From positions 3,629,371 through 3,693,370 of the forward strand of contig CM063246.1 in assembly GCA_032158295.1 (NCBI GenBank): a DNA stretch of 64,000 nucleotides, in the 5' to 3' direction. A program made the position numbers and the translations under genes. Position 1 is the first letter of the stretch. The number at the start of each line of letters is the position of its first letter. The notes beneath the pieces are model-generated. The model ran no database searches. It was not told where the DNA came from and saw only the letters and a list, made by a program, of their open reading frames with translations. This stretch comes from Pycnopodia helianthoides. Lineage: Eukaryota > Echinodermata > Asteroidea > Forcipulatida > Asteriidae. Shown here one piece after another: positions 34,027-44,213 of this stretch.

Positions 34027-34361
34027 CTGTGTACGCATAGGAAAGGAACATAAGTATAGTGCAACGCACAGCTTGTTCAAACTAACATTTTCCGTATATC
34101 TTTTACTGTCGTGAAGGACTGCTACATACGGCAGGTACCGATGGTGCCTTTGAAAATACAAGCATGGAATTTGGCACTCAATCAGAATATGTCTTGGGAA
34201 AGATATTTCGATGAACGAATGTTGTTCCTTTTTCCAGCTGTCCCTTTAGGGCTCCGTACGATCGGGCTATGGACAAAACTCGTAGAATCGAACAGACAAA
34301 GAGTTATCTGATATGATTTTTTTTAAAGAGTCTGTGAAGTTTACAAATACAATCAAATTGT

Positions 34362-35360
34362 TACTGGCCTGACGTTTCGATCATAGCGGGGTCTTTCTTG
34401 ACAACCCAACACACAACAAGTGCTTTTACCTGCGTTACGGAGTATAGCAGGTAAACATTGTTTATGCGCTTAACAAGTAAGAACACATTGTTTGTGTGAT
34501 GTAACATGGATGAAGCAGAATGCATTCCACCGAGTACCGCCAGGTGGCGGTACATTTGAATATGAAAAGGAAGTAATCGTGCCAGAAGGGCTTGTACCAA
34601 ATGAAGAGTTCATTCTAGTCCTGCACTTCATGCAACTAACACGTTTAAACAAGCTTAAAATACCACCCCAGGTCAAACGTTTAAGTAAACCGCATGAGTT
34701 TACTCATAAACAAAACAACATGTATTATTTTAAATGTTCCTTATTAACAATGTAGAAGGAGACAGAGGGAGGGGGGATGTTAGAGTGAACATTTTACTTT
34801 TTAGACCACAAGAGGTTGGAAACACAAAGGATAAACTCAACTGTCGAAAGAGGAAGAAAAGACATTTAATTTGTGACTGAGGCGGCCTGAAAAGGGGGAC
34901 ATCTGTGGGGCAAAAATAAAGGAGAAGGCAAAGACACAAATTAATTATTGGTCAAAAACTTGCATGTTTAGACAATGAGGTTGAATAATCCGGAGGCGCC
35001 TTATCCACAGTTTCTCCCTACTCAGACGAACAGTCTCTCTGTGGTTACCTATAGTGCCTCATTGTCCTGTAAAATCATGTCAGAAATGGAGTGATTAGGA
35101 AGATTGATATGATGTCCAACGGGTGTATCCAGCTTTTGGGTGTTGACTGCGGTGGATCTGTGGTAGAAACGCCTCTTGAGTGTAGTTCTTGTTCCAGCTA
35201 TATATTGAACAATACAAACTCTGCAAGATATTAGATAGATGAGATTAGTGGTGGTACAGGTGACAGGACCCCTTGTCTAATGGGTGGTACCATCAGTTTG
35301 GTTGGTTGGTGAAGCAGTTCGATTCTCTGCTGTGTTGTCTACAGACGATATACATTTGGA
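34362..35360 (-). mobile_element. Penelope-like element fragment: GIY-YIG-type endonuclease remnant and terminal region
   Basis: On the minus strand, 35360-34960 gives a decayed polypeptide with T-L-K-R-R-F-Y-H-R-S-T, then G-H-H-I-N-L-P-N-H-S-I-S-D-M, then frameshifted pieces containing a T-T-E-R-L-type segment and L-W-I-R-R-L. The N-H-S-I-x-D-M and E-x-x-W-I-x-x-L pattern is usual for the C-terminal endonuclease of Penelope-like elements. The terminal segment with ATCGAAACGTCAGGCCA follows at 34362-34380. Multiple frameshifts; inactive. Confidence 0.65.
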
Positions 35361-35417
35361 AGTGTTGGAACCACCTAAAAGTTTCTAACTAAAAGCAACT
35401 TTTCTTTAATGGGTAAG

Positions 35418-35745
35418 AATTTCTTGCAGGTTCATGGCATCACAATTATTGGTAAACATATGGCACCATCAATGGCCTGCCTATTCATTTTCCAATTGAA
35501 CAGCGATGTTGGCGTCAGCCACAAGTAGGCGCTTTATCGATGATATATTTTTCATCTGGACTAGTGATGAAGCAAGCCTCACAGCGTTCATTAACCACGT
35601 AACTTCATTACACAGGACCGTCAAATTCACAAGCGAATACTCAACCAAAGACACCAACTTTCTGGATGTCAAGGTTCTAAAGATTGATAATGGTTTAATC
35701 ACAGATAAACACACAGATAACCATCAATGCCTCTACTCAACCAGC
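35418..35745 (+). mobile_element. Penelope-like element fragment: reverse transcriptase
   Basis: The plus strand encodes F-L-Q-V-H-G-I, then M-A-P-S-M-A, a frame change, then R-R-F-I-D-D-I-F-F-I-W-T and F-L-D-V-K-V. The R-x-I-D-D-I-F-x-x-W catalytic motif and F-L-D-V are typical of Penelope-like reverse transcriptases. Similarity stops abruptly near 35745. Orientation is opposite to the endonuclease fragment next to it. Confidence 0.75.
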
Positions 35746-35809
35746 TGCAGTCAGTGCGCAGCGTGCACGATAATGAGGTCTAAAGCCAGATTTTATTTGC
35801 AGCTGCACG

Positions 35810-36898
35810 GCGGTCTCGGACCCTTCGAGATTTCGCGTGAATGCGAGAGCGTTCGGAGACGACCCTGCAAAATTGGCTACAGGTGCCCGCTTGAGGGTAG
35901 TGTTGGGTCAAGATGGAGTGGTAAGTTTCTTTGAACATTTTCATCGTAAAATAAACCCATTTTTACCAGATTTTAGGTACCAAATACATGTGAATCTTCG
36001 TCTGAAATGTCATTGAAGTTTCACAGTTTTTGTTGATTAGCTTTACATTTAGGAGTGCCCTGACTGTTTCGAGCACGATTGAGACAAACGGAGTCCATAT
36101 TCTGATAAACGAAGGGTCGTTCTTTCGATACGTACCACATACACCTCTGCAGGTTTAGCCGTTAATGTTTTTTTCGGTGCAAAAACTTTTGCAAAAATCG
36201 TTATTTGGCCATATCGTTTTAGCTTACGTGACGTCATCATCAAATGGCGGGAAAAAAGGCCTTGTGTTTTTTACTTGTTCTTACGACGCTATTTATTTTG
36301 TCATGTTTTTTTTATGATCTTCGTGACAAAAATGATGAAATTTTGTCATGAAAAATTTTACTATTTACTAAACAGTACTTCTTAACTGCAAAATGAACTT
36401 TTAAAAAACATGGTTGTTTGATGCAGGATGGGAAAATGGAATCATTATGGGTTTTCTTTACACTAACTAAACTGCAGGGGTACATTGATGACCTTGTCAT
36501 CAGGTCATGCTTGGTGTTACTGTTATATTGTTGAGACTTTGTTAATTGTGGCTTAATTAAGAATTGTCTACTGACATGTTTTGATTTGGTCAATCTACTT
36601 GAACATTTTTTTTCTCTCACCACTTTATTTTGTATGCTTTGTTTATTATTTATAACTTCTTAAAATTGGGACAGATTGTAAATCTTTGTATTCTCACTTT
36701 CCATTACACACAGGCCCGACTCTCTGGCTGGAGGACCTACCATGGTTTAAAGTAAAGATAGTTGGATACTCCCTCACAAGATATCTACCAGAGAATATGA
36801 ACAGTGACTGGTTTATTCCTAGTGTTACAACTCTGCCGGGTGCTAGAATTTCTTATGTAAGAGACACTGTCCTACATCTACCATCAGAAACCAGTCAT
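35810..36898 (+). pseudogene. SGNH-esterase-like fragment, N-terminal part, perhaps with an intron
   Basis: Positions 36714-36898 encode P-T-L-W-L-E-D-L-P-W-F-K-V-K-I-V-G-Y-S, then L-P-G-A-R-I and V-R-D-T-V-L-H-L-P. This resembles the first block of SGNH-type proteins carried by some invertebrate mobile elements (I-x-G-x-S, then P-G-A, then the G-T-N block). A donor-like G|GTAAGT at 35920-35926 and an acceptor ACACAG at 36708-36713 join in phase with an upstream Arg/Cys-rich frame (35810-35920), so a spliced transcript is possible. The matching G-T-N block lies 1 kb further, at 37945, after an insertion. Confidence 0.45.
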
Positions 36899-36901
36899 CT
36901 C

Positions 36902-37072
36902 GCCCCCTGGCAAAGTCGCCCCCTGCAAAGTCGCCACCTGCAAAGTCGCCCCCTCGCAAACACGCCCCCTCCAGGTACAAACTCGCCCCTACAAAGTCGC
37001 CCCCCGCCAGAGTCGCCCCCGACAAAGTCGCCCCCTAACAAAGTCACCCCCGACACAGTCACCCCCTTGGTT
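36902..37072. repeat. CAAAGTCGCCCCC tandem repeat
   Basis: About a dozen degenerate 12-17-bp units rich in AAAGTCGCCCCC. It interrupts the SGNH-like frame just after codons for E-T-S-H. Confidence 0.85.
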
Positions 37073-37077
37073 ATGTT

Positions 37078-37176
37078 AAGGAGAATGGACGATAAAGTGT
37101 AGATTCGTGAACAGAATGTACGAGCCGAAGGCGAGTACATTGTGTTCACGAATCTACACTTTAGAGTCTATTCTCT
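37078..37176. repeat. Palindrome with GAGCCGAAGGC loop
   Basis: Arms AAAGTGTAGATTCGTGAACA and its complement, extended outward by AGAATGGAC / GTCTATTCT. The loop reads GAGCCGAAGGCGA, the same core as the loop of the foldback at 43105-43294. Confidence 0.85.
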
Positions 37177-37348
37177 GACTTAAACTATTTCCTGAAAGCC
37201 TTTGATTTATGTAACAATGGTATCAATAAAATCGACTCTCGATATGGTATAATAATAGACTACTAAAAGTACCCATGCGTGCTGTATGTTTAGAGAGCAG
37301 TGTGATCGTGTCAGTTGTGCGTTGGCTTACTTGCGTAATACAGTAATC

Positions 37349-37527
37349 ATGTCGGACAGCGGAGTTCTGATGATGTTGCCTTGACGCAAAGCACATTTAG
37401 ACCCTCTAGTTCATCAAGTAATGAAAATGCCTCCCAAGCTGCGAAGTTTCTTTTAGAACTGGGGGACGACTTTGATATATTATCTACGGTGAAGGAGGTT
37501 GTGTTTGAACCTTTCCTCCATGCTTGA
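37349..37527 (+). pseudogene. Frameshifted coding-like fragment of unknown element
   Basis: Opens ATGTCGGACAGCGGAGTT (M-S-D-S-G-V) and, after a frame change near 37380, continues S-T-F-R-P-S-S-S-S-S-N-E-N, then K-F-L-L-E-L-G-D-D-F-D-I-L and V-V-F-E-P-F, to TGA at 37525-37527. Composition is protein-like, with a Ser-rich stretch then an amphipathic helix. I cannot name the family. It sits between the two SGNH-like blocks, so it may be the start of a different mobile-element protein. Confidence 0.4.
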
Positions 37528-37737
37528 TCATTCGATCATGTTGTTAATTGAGTGATTAGCTTGTTAAAAAAAGCTTTTACATATTATGTATGTGTGATGA
37601 GTTGTTTATTAGATTCCTGCATGTGATACAGTTTCTATGGTAAAGTACATTAAAAGCTGTGTTTGGTGCACATCATGTTATCCTTTCAATTTGGAAAGAC
37701 AGTCATTTTCCCGTCGAACATTTCACTTTAGTTTGTA

Positions 37738-37852
37738 ACGAATCCACTCAACTGTAGATTCGTTACGAATCTACACTTAAGTGTAGATTCGTAACGAATC
37801 TACAGTTAAGTGTAGATTCGTAAAAATAATCTACACTTTGAACAATAGAGTG
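37738..37852. repeat. Palindromic cluster of GTAGATTCGT
   Basis: Five alternating-orientation copies of TGTAGATTCGTNACGAATCTACA-like sequence, cut into short palindromes. Same core as the arms at 37078-37176, about 600 bp away, suggesting the two mark ends of one inserted element. Confidence 0.8.
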
Positions 37853-37944
37853 ACGTCACAGAAATAGTTTAAGACCATTGATCTCCTTTATACTGACTGT
37901 CAATCAATGAATATAGAGCATGAACACTGTTTTTAAAGTATACC

Positions 37945-38205
37945 ATCCACACCGCCACCACATGTGGTAGTTCTTCATGTTGGAACGAATCATGCTGGGA
38001 GGAATTTTTTTATCCGTTCTTACGCAAGTTTGACTCTCTTTTGAAATCCACTCGAGAGAAATATCCAGCTGCAAAGATTGTTGTGAGTGGACTTCGAAAA
38101 CTTTGCAAATATTTCAATGATTGTAAGTTTGTGGATGTCGGCATGGATGTCATGAGCGAGAATTTTTCGCTAGAGATGGCCTTCATTTAAATTTTATTTT
38201 ATTTA
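37945..38205 (+). pseudogene. SGNH-esterase-like fragment, G-T-N block onward
   Basis: Encodes H-V-V-V-L-H-V-G-T-N-H-A-G-R-N and, after frameshifts, A-A-K-I-V-V-S-G-L-R-K-L and R-D-G-L-H-L-N. V-L-H-V-G-T-N and D-G-x-H-L-N are blocks III and V of SGNH hydrolases. Such domains are known in several non-LTR retrotransposon and related ORFs. Broken by at least two frameshifts and a stop. Confidence 0.6.
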
Positions 38206-40152
38206 TACCAAGGCACTTACCCCAGTGTTTATTTACTTGTATTTATGCAGTGATCACTCAGGTATTTTTGTTCACTGAGCAACACTTATTTTGTTTTTGT
38301 TTTCCTTAAATGTTTCATCGGTACCAAAAGTGGCACTTGCTGCAGTGTTATTTTTTAAAATTATATTTTCATTTAAAGCAATATGTCTGCCAAATGTTGT
38401 ATGTAGCACAAATTTGTTAATCATTTCATGTGCCCTGAAACGCAATAGCATTATTTTGTTATACATTTACATGTCATGCATGTATGCAGCTAAAAGAAAC
38501 TTTAAAAAAATGTTTTGTACAATAAACAAAAGAAAAAGAACAATTGTCATTCGGTTTATTCTTGTGTTCAATATAATTGAATATATTTTATTTTGAGCTG
38601 ACCAGAATTCCCAGCTTTTAAGTTAGATTTCACAGTAAATAAATAGGGGGCAGGGCCAGGAATTGAACTTTCATTGGAAAAGTAAGAGAACAAAAAATAT
38701 GAGTTTCGAAAGACTTTAAAACAAAACAAAGAAATATTTCATTTCAGAACTGTCAAATATTTTTGTATTCATAGCATTAGATTGGAAGGCCATCATTATT
38801 TATTCCTAAACTAGCAATTTATCCGTTGCGTTTATGCTAGTTTTCGTTTCTGCGACGGAAAGATACAGATCCTTCCAAATAACTGAAGCTAAACCCGGCC
38901 AAACACCATAATAACGAATAATAATCGGGCACCGGTTTCTTGTCAACACAAGCCCTCGTAGATTGCATGACCGGAGCAGGGAATCGTGCCAAACCATGGC
39001 TGCCTCGCGTTTTGTTCATAGTAGCTGATTAGTCAGTTGGCACGCTTGCTGCACATTCTGACCAATCACATTCGGGCTCCCATTAGACCAACGAGTAATG
39101 GCGGATTTTTCTACCGAGAATGTTAACGCTGACGGCGACGGATACTTAGGGTGCCCCTGACTGTTTCGAGTGGCTTCAGAAAAAACGACTATAGCTTATG
39201 AGTAGATCAATAATGTACCTAAACACCCATGATACAGGTTTATCTGCACAATTTCGTTAAATGCTAGAAAAGGGACTTTTTCCGAAACCGTTATTTTTGT
39301 ACAACGATGATAATTTTTCCAGTCCGATATTTCTCAATTTTGAACAATTAAAAATTCTTCCATGATTTTTGTTATTACAATGAAGCATCCCTCTTTCATA
39401 ATATTACGTTTTTATATTTTTACATGGCTGGATTTTTAAAATATAGTTTTTTGAAAATGTGCCCTCAAGCTCATTATATATGCAAAACTGCGACTGCCGT
39501 GCATACGCTACAAATGAAAGGAAGCACTTTTCCGAACGCTGCGCACTAACTGGCTGTCACCACCGACAATGGAAAACCAGAATAGCCTACAGTCAGGCCC
39601 TCAGACTCCGTCGAAAAAGTTCACCTTGCCAGAATGCACAAATATATCACAACCCGTTTGTAAAATTACAAATTAACATCATGTTATTTGATTGCGCATA
39701 ATAAACACTATTGTTGCAAGTGACACCCTTGTCCTACTTTTAGAACGTTTTGAGAACCTGCAAAAAGGTTTAATTTTGACAATATTGTTGTTCCGTTAAA
39801 TTGTCCTTTTGCCAGGGAGATCAAAATGTTTTCCTGCACTTGTGATAAGTGCCAACATTAATTTTGTCTTTGCATATCTGCTGAGAAAAACTCGGATAAG
39901 TAATATCCTTTTGTGAAAGTGTCGCCTCAAATAGTGTATAGTGTATATTTCCCCCGAAAAAACATGTAATAACAAATAATTAATAAACACCTTGGAGAGT
40001 TTATGCACTCTGATTGGTCAAAGACTGGTCACGTGGGGGTGTATTAACATGTGATATAAAGACCGGCCAAGTGAACTAGCGAATAAATGGCCCCTTAACA
40101 AGCACATTGTTGTGTAAAATCCTATGCATTATGTGCTTGTTGCGCGGCAAAC
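38206..40152. other. Interval without recognised gene
   Basis: AT-rich. TGCCC(C)TGACTGTTTCGAG occurs here at about 39152 and at 36056, marking a shared short repeat with similar downstream pieces. ORFs at 38291-38596 and 39459-39701 have no domain. Confidence 0.45.
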
Positions 40153-40921
40153 TACCGCACAGTGGGCCAGTTCAAGGTCAAACTGCGCCAAAATAGGCAA
40201 ATAATTATTGTTTCAAAAATCAATACTCCTATTTTTTTAATGTTCCCAGTTGTCCAGAGGCATATTATATTAAATAATTAATGTCAAAACCAATTTAAAA
40301 TACGGGTTAAACCCTTGTATAGTCACAAAATTGTAAAACATGTAACGTAAATCGTTAAGACTAACGAGTATTTTAACTTGATGCTCTGAGCATTTCATAA
40401 AAGATAACGCCATGAGAACCGTGTCAATAGTTATTCACAGTCTATATTTTATGAAAATTAAATTTATAATCAGTTTGATTTCTGTTTACTGTGTAAAAAA
40501 GCCTGAAACACCACATAAAATGCCTTTTTAAAGTATTTTGTTTTCTTAAGAGACAAAGAAAAAATATAGTTCCGCCGATTGCCCCTGTAATTCTAACTTC
40601 TTTTAAAAGCCTGAACCTTCAGCAACAGTTTAAAATTAAAATTGGCTGCGACTTTTTGCGACTTTCGAAGATAATTCATTTTGAAGTGGTAGGCCCTATA
40701 CGCAAAACGACTGTTTTGACTCAACCACCATGACCACCCGTACGACTCGCGTGTGTGTCAGGTTGTAATACTTCAGCATCAAAGAAAGATAAAACTCTCT
40801 CTGTAAAGACTTGACCATCATTTACTTCTCGGAGTTCTTTTACAGTAGAGAGAAAACCATACACATGTCAATAGTAAAACTTTGTTTAATATCTGTTCAA
40901 ATTTAAACAGCCCCTTTAGAC

Positions 40922-40929
40922 TATAAAAG
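40922..40929 (+). promoter_or_regulatory. TATA box for the small ORF at 41048
   Basis: TATAAAAG, with TCATC-type initiator candidates about 27 bp downstream. It would give a 5' leader of about 95 nt before the ATG. Inferred from sequence only. Confidence 0.45.
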
Positions 40930-41047
40930 CACAATCCGTCATCATTTACTTAAGAGTTGCTTTAAGGTGGAATATCTGTTCAAAATCAAACACATCAAGC
41001 TTGGTTAACTTAACCAGTTTAACTTTTATCGTTATTAGTTCAGTACA

Positions 41048-41248
41048 ATGGCATCTTTACCTAGAAAGCTGTTGATCGAAGCTGTCAGGTCTTCGGAAAA
41101 TCTTTCAAATGCTGAAGTTTCACTTGAAATTTGCATGGAATTTTTCTCAACAAATCACGATATAAAACGATTAGAAATTCCAAAGGAAATTCAAGAGAAG
41201 ATGAAAGCAACCCTGCGCGAATTTCTTTACAAACTTAAGAGAAAATAG
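41048..41248 (+). CDS. Small ORF of unknown function inside the CACAGTG transposon
   Basis: 66 codons, ATG in good context (A at -3, G at +4), TAG at 41246-41248. The product is basic and helical: L-P-R-K-L-L-I-E-A-V-R-S-S near the N-terminus, E-V-S-L-E-I-C-M-E-F-F in the middle and a Lys/Arg-rich end K-L-K-R-K. No signal peptide, membrane segment or recognised domain. A TATA box stands 126 bp upstream and AATAAA begins 20 bp after the stop. Together these make a compact intronless transcription unit, unusual in this otherwise decayed region. It could be a transposon accessory protein, a fragment of a lost longer protein, or a chance ORF. Confidence 0.45.
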   Translation: MASLPRKLLIEAVRSSENLSNAEVSLEICMEFFSTNHDIKRLEIPKEIQEKMKATLREFLYKLKRK

Positions 41249-41267
41249 AAAGCTTGCAGCCGCAACA

Positions 41268-41273
41268 AATAAA
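41268..41273 (+). terminator. Poly(A) signal for the small ORF
   Basis: AATAAA beginning 20 nt after the TAG at 41246-41248, within CAACAAATAAAATAACG. Confidence 0.4.
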
Positions 41274-41747
41274 ATAACGCCATTACTACGAAGGAGAGAT
41301 TGAGTCATTGAATAAGTTTCATCACAATAAAACAGATAATTGAAGCTGTTTATACATTCTTCTAGCCACCAACACTGTTTAAAAGATCGTATTATTTCAA
41401 ATCACAGGCTCCGAACATCAACCCAATCAAAATTCAGCATTTTGGTGACGTCACAGCATTTTGAAATATGTTTCGTTGTCTTTCTCTGGCCATAAAACCC
41501 ATTAGAGCTCAATAGCAATTCATTTAGTTGCATACAACAATTTTGGCGCAGTTTGACCTCGAGCTGGCCCACTGTGTACCGGTTTCAAATCATTTCTTTG
41601 TGCGTAATTATTTTTTTATTTTTTTGAGCAGGACAGATGGTGCCGCGTGCGGAAACATTCCATGCGTAGGCGTGAACGCGCAGACAATGTATCAATTTAG
41701 GGTTAACTGGTACGCGCATGAAACTTACATAATGCAAAGTCATGGTC

Positions 41748-41942
41748 TGGGCCCAATTTCATAGAGCTGCTTAAGCAGAAAATATTGCTTAACGATTTTC
41801 TGCTTAGCAGAAATGAGCAGGATACCAGTAACAAATTGTACATTTTACATGGTAGTTTGGCTGGTAACCTTATTCTGGTAAGCATATTTTTGTTGTGCTT
41901 AGCTACTTTTTGTGCTTAAGCAGCTCCATGAAATTGGGCCCA
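41748..41942. mobile_element. ~195-bp MITE with TGGGCCCAATTTCAT ends
   Basis: Ends TGGGCCCAATTTCATAGAGC and GCTCCATGAAATTGGGCCCA are inverted repeats. Subterminal GCTTAAGCA motifs are also inverted. It starts about 170 bp beyond the CACAGTG element. A decayed copy lies at 53225-53412. Confidence 0.88.
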
Positions 41943-41989
41943 GGTTCTTGAAAATATGTTATAAACAGTTAACTATGTGTAAGAGACTA

Positions 41990-42974
41990 GGTAGGGTACA
42001 CTGGGGGAAGATGTGACACGGGTAAAACGGGACATTGCCTATTCAAAGCGTTATTAAATAAACCAGATCATGTCTGGCAAACCCATCCTATGCATAATAG
42101 TTTCGTCCATATCTGGTCTGTCTCTACGGAGGTCGCCCTTTTGCCGTTTTCTTTTTATATTACGTTAGCGGCAGCAAACATGACGTGTTCGTTGTATAAT
42201 TTTCACGCGTCAGATTATAAGTGCGGGTTAAAATTGTCCATTGGTGTTTTTGAAAGACTGTCATGATCTACTTACAACATGAATTAAACCCATTATAAGG
42301 GCAAATTAGTCAGAAATGTTGTCAGTGTCGGTTAAAAGCAACACAGACCAACTGAATGCAGAAATATTTTATATCTAGGTGTTTCTTGTGATCAGTCCCA
42401 TTTTACCCCAGGCGGTTAATTTACGGGGTAAAACGGGACAATTTTTCATCAGGTTATTATGAATAATGAACGGTTGGGGTAAATTGGGACACTTTTCATT
42501 ATTAAAATACAATTGTTAAAATGGCTATTTTCAAAAATTCTAAAACTGAAAACGAAATTGTTAGTAATAAACTTTGGTTTAAAACCAATTTTGACTCACT
42601 AACTCGTCATACTAAAGAGTGACGGTTTTGGTAATGGTCATACATTTTTTTGTCCCATCTTGCCCCAATTCGCCCCTATTTAACCCATAAAAATATTTAA
42701 TATGCAAATTTAATAATTCGCTGACCCGTCATTGGTACAATGCATGCGTCCCATCTTGCCCCAAGTGATGGGGGGAAATGGGACACTATTTTGTTTTTTA
42801 TAAAGTCAAGTTTTAGTATCTGAAAACTGTCCAAAACCATTGAAACTTCATTAAAAGGTGAAAATATAACCAAACTTTAGTATCAGTAAGCCCATGTGAC
42901 AAATTTTGGAATACTTTTATTTTAATTATCAACAAACTGTTTATGTGTCCCATCTTACCCCACTGTACCCTACC
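41990..42974. mobile_element. ~985-bp TIR element with repeated GGGGTAAAACGGGACA motifs
   Basis: GGTAGGGTACACTGGGG..AAGATG at the left and its imperfect complement at the right form TIRs of about 28 bp. The interior repeats GGGTAAA(A/T)(C/T)GGGACA and its complement at least six times (42022, 42427, 42476, 42652, 42747, 42766). No transposase; no clear target duplication. Confidence 0.75.
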
Positions 42975-43104
42975 ACACAAAAGTTGAACAGCCAAAGGAT
43001 TGGCCCTTGAACTTGAGTAGAACATTTCTAAAAAATAACGGCGAAAGAAAACCACAAATTCTGACGATTTTTACAGTTTTTTTCGTTATAAGGCATTTAT
43101 TAGT

Positions 43105-43294
43105 GGGATTAACAGTGCGATGAGCCGGTCTTCACTGCGTGGTAATGACCGGGCTGGTGGCTGGCCGCTGTTAATGGACAGAGCCGAAGGCTGTTAATGG
43201 ACAGAGCCGAAGGCTAGGTCCATTTTAACAGCGGCTAGCCACCAGCGCGGTCATTACCACGCAGTGAAGACCGGCTCATCGCACTGTTAATCCC
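43105..43294. mobile_element. 190-bp foldback with duplicated GAGCCGAAGGC loop
   Basis: Arms of about 76 bp, from GGGATTAACAGTGCGATGAG, are nearly perfect complements. The loop contains the 23-bp sequence CTGTTAATGGACAGAGCCGA.. twice in tandem. Confidence 0.88.
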
Positions 43295-43447
43295 TAAATA
43301 AAACATTAGGAACAGTGCATTAACTTGTCCCCGTTCCGAATTAATAAAACGCGAAGAAAGTGTTGCTTTTATGAATCTGGCACTCTTTGAGGCCAAATTA
43401 TTACGTATTACAAGTTCATTGGTTACAAGACATCAGTTTTACTTGTA

Positions 43448-43503
43448 ATGTACATTGTGGGTACATTGTGGGTACATTGTGGGTACATTGTGGGTACATT
43501 GGT
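43448..43503. repeat. 11-bp tandem repeat
   Basis: Five copies of GTACATTGTGG. Confidence 0.92.
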
Positions 43504-44019
43504 GTGGCCCTAATCACAACGAGAGGGGCATATTGTTAGACCCTTGGCAAATACACATGTTGACGGGCAAAAGGAGGGTAAAAATGTTAATTTTATTTTG
43601 CAAGTTATCAAAACACGCTTAAATGTTCTAAAGATAGCACATGGATGACGGTTAAAACGATATTTGTTTTGCTTTCAAGTAAGTGCCATGAGGATAATTT
43701 GTAATTATCTGTAAAATGTTTTGCATTTTGGCTAGGTGAAATTTTAAATATAAGATAAAATCCAGTTTTTAAGGCCTCGAAATTGGCCTCGTATGCCCGA
43801 AACACGAAATGACAACAGGCTGTATTACAATTGATTAAAAGTATGTAAACAATTGCATATTCGTAAGAGGTAAATGTTATATCGATTAAGAGTGGCACAC
43901 AGTGATAACAATAGTTTCTTTGGCTTTACCTCACATCAAATAATATTGGCAATTTAATTTTGCCGAGGCTTTTTTTCCTTTCTTGTTGTTACAATTACTA
44001 TTATTATTCCATCTTATCA

Positions 44020-44066
44020 CAGCATGCAAAAGGAACTCCGGGGGAGCTGGTCATTGACGGATTTTT

Positions 44067-44117
<51 letters not shown>

Positions 44118-44162
44118 TTTTATTTTATTTATTATTATTTTATTATTATTATTAATATTATA

Positions 44163-44213
<51 letters not shown>

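Larger units (their letters stand above)
40158..41576. mobile_element. 1,419-bp transposon with RSS-like CACAGTG ends and 5-bp TSD
   Basis: Terminal inverted repeats of 37 bp with two mismatches (40158-40194 and 41540-41576), each beginning CACAGTGGGCCAG. Flanked by an exact 5-bp duplication TACCG (40153-40157 and 41577-41581). A 5-bp, GC-containing duplication and CAC-initial ends are the signature of the Transib/RAG (including ProtoRAG) transposon group. CACAGTG is identical to the consensus heptamer of V(D)J recombination signals. At both ends an A-rich CCAAAAT stands 23 bp after the heptamer, a partial likeness to the RSS nonamer. No transposase or RAG-like ORF is present, so it is non-autonomous. 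It carries one 66-codon ORF with its own TATA box and poly(A) signal. Confidence 0.85.
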
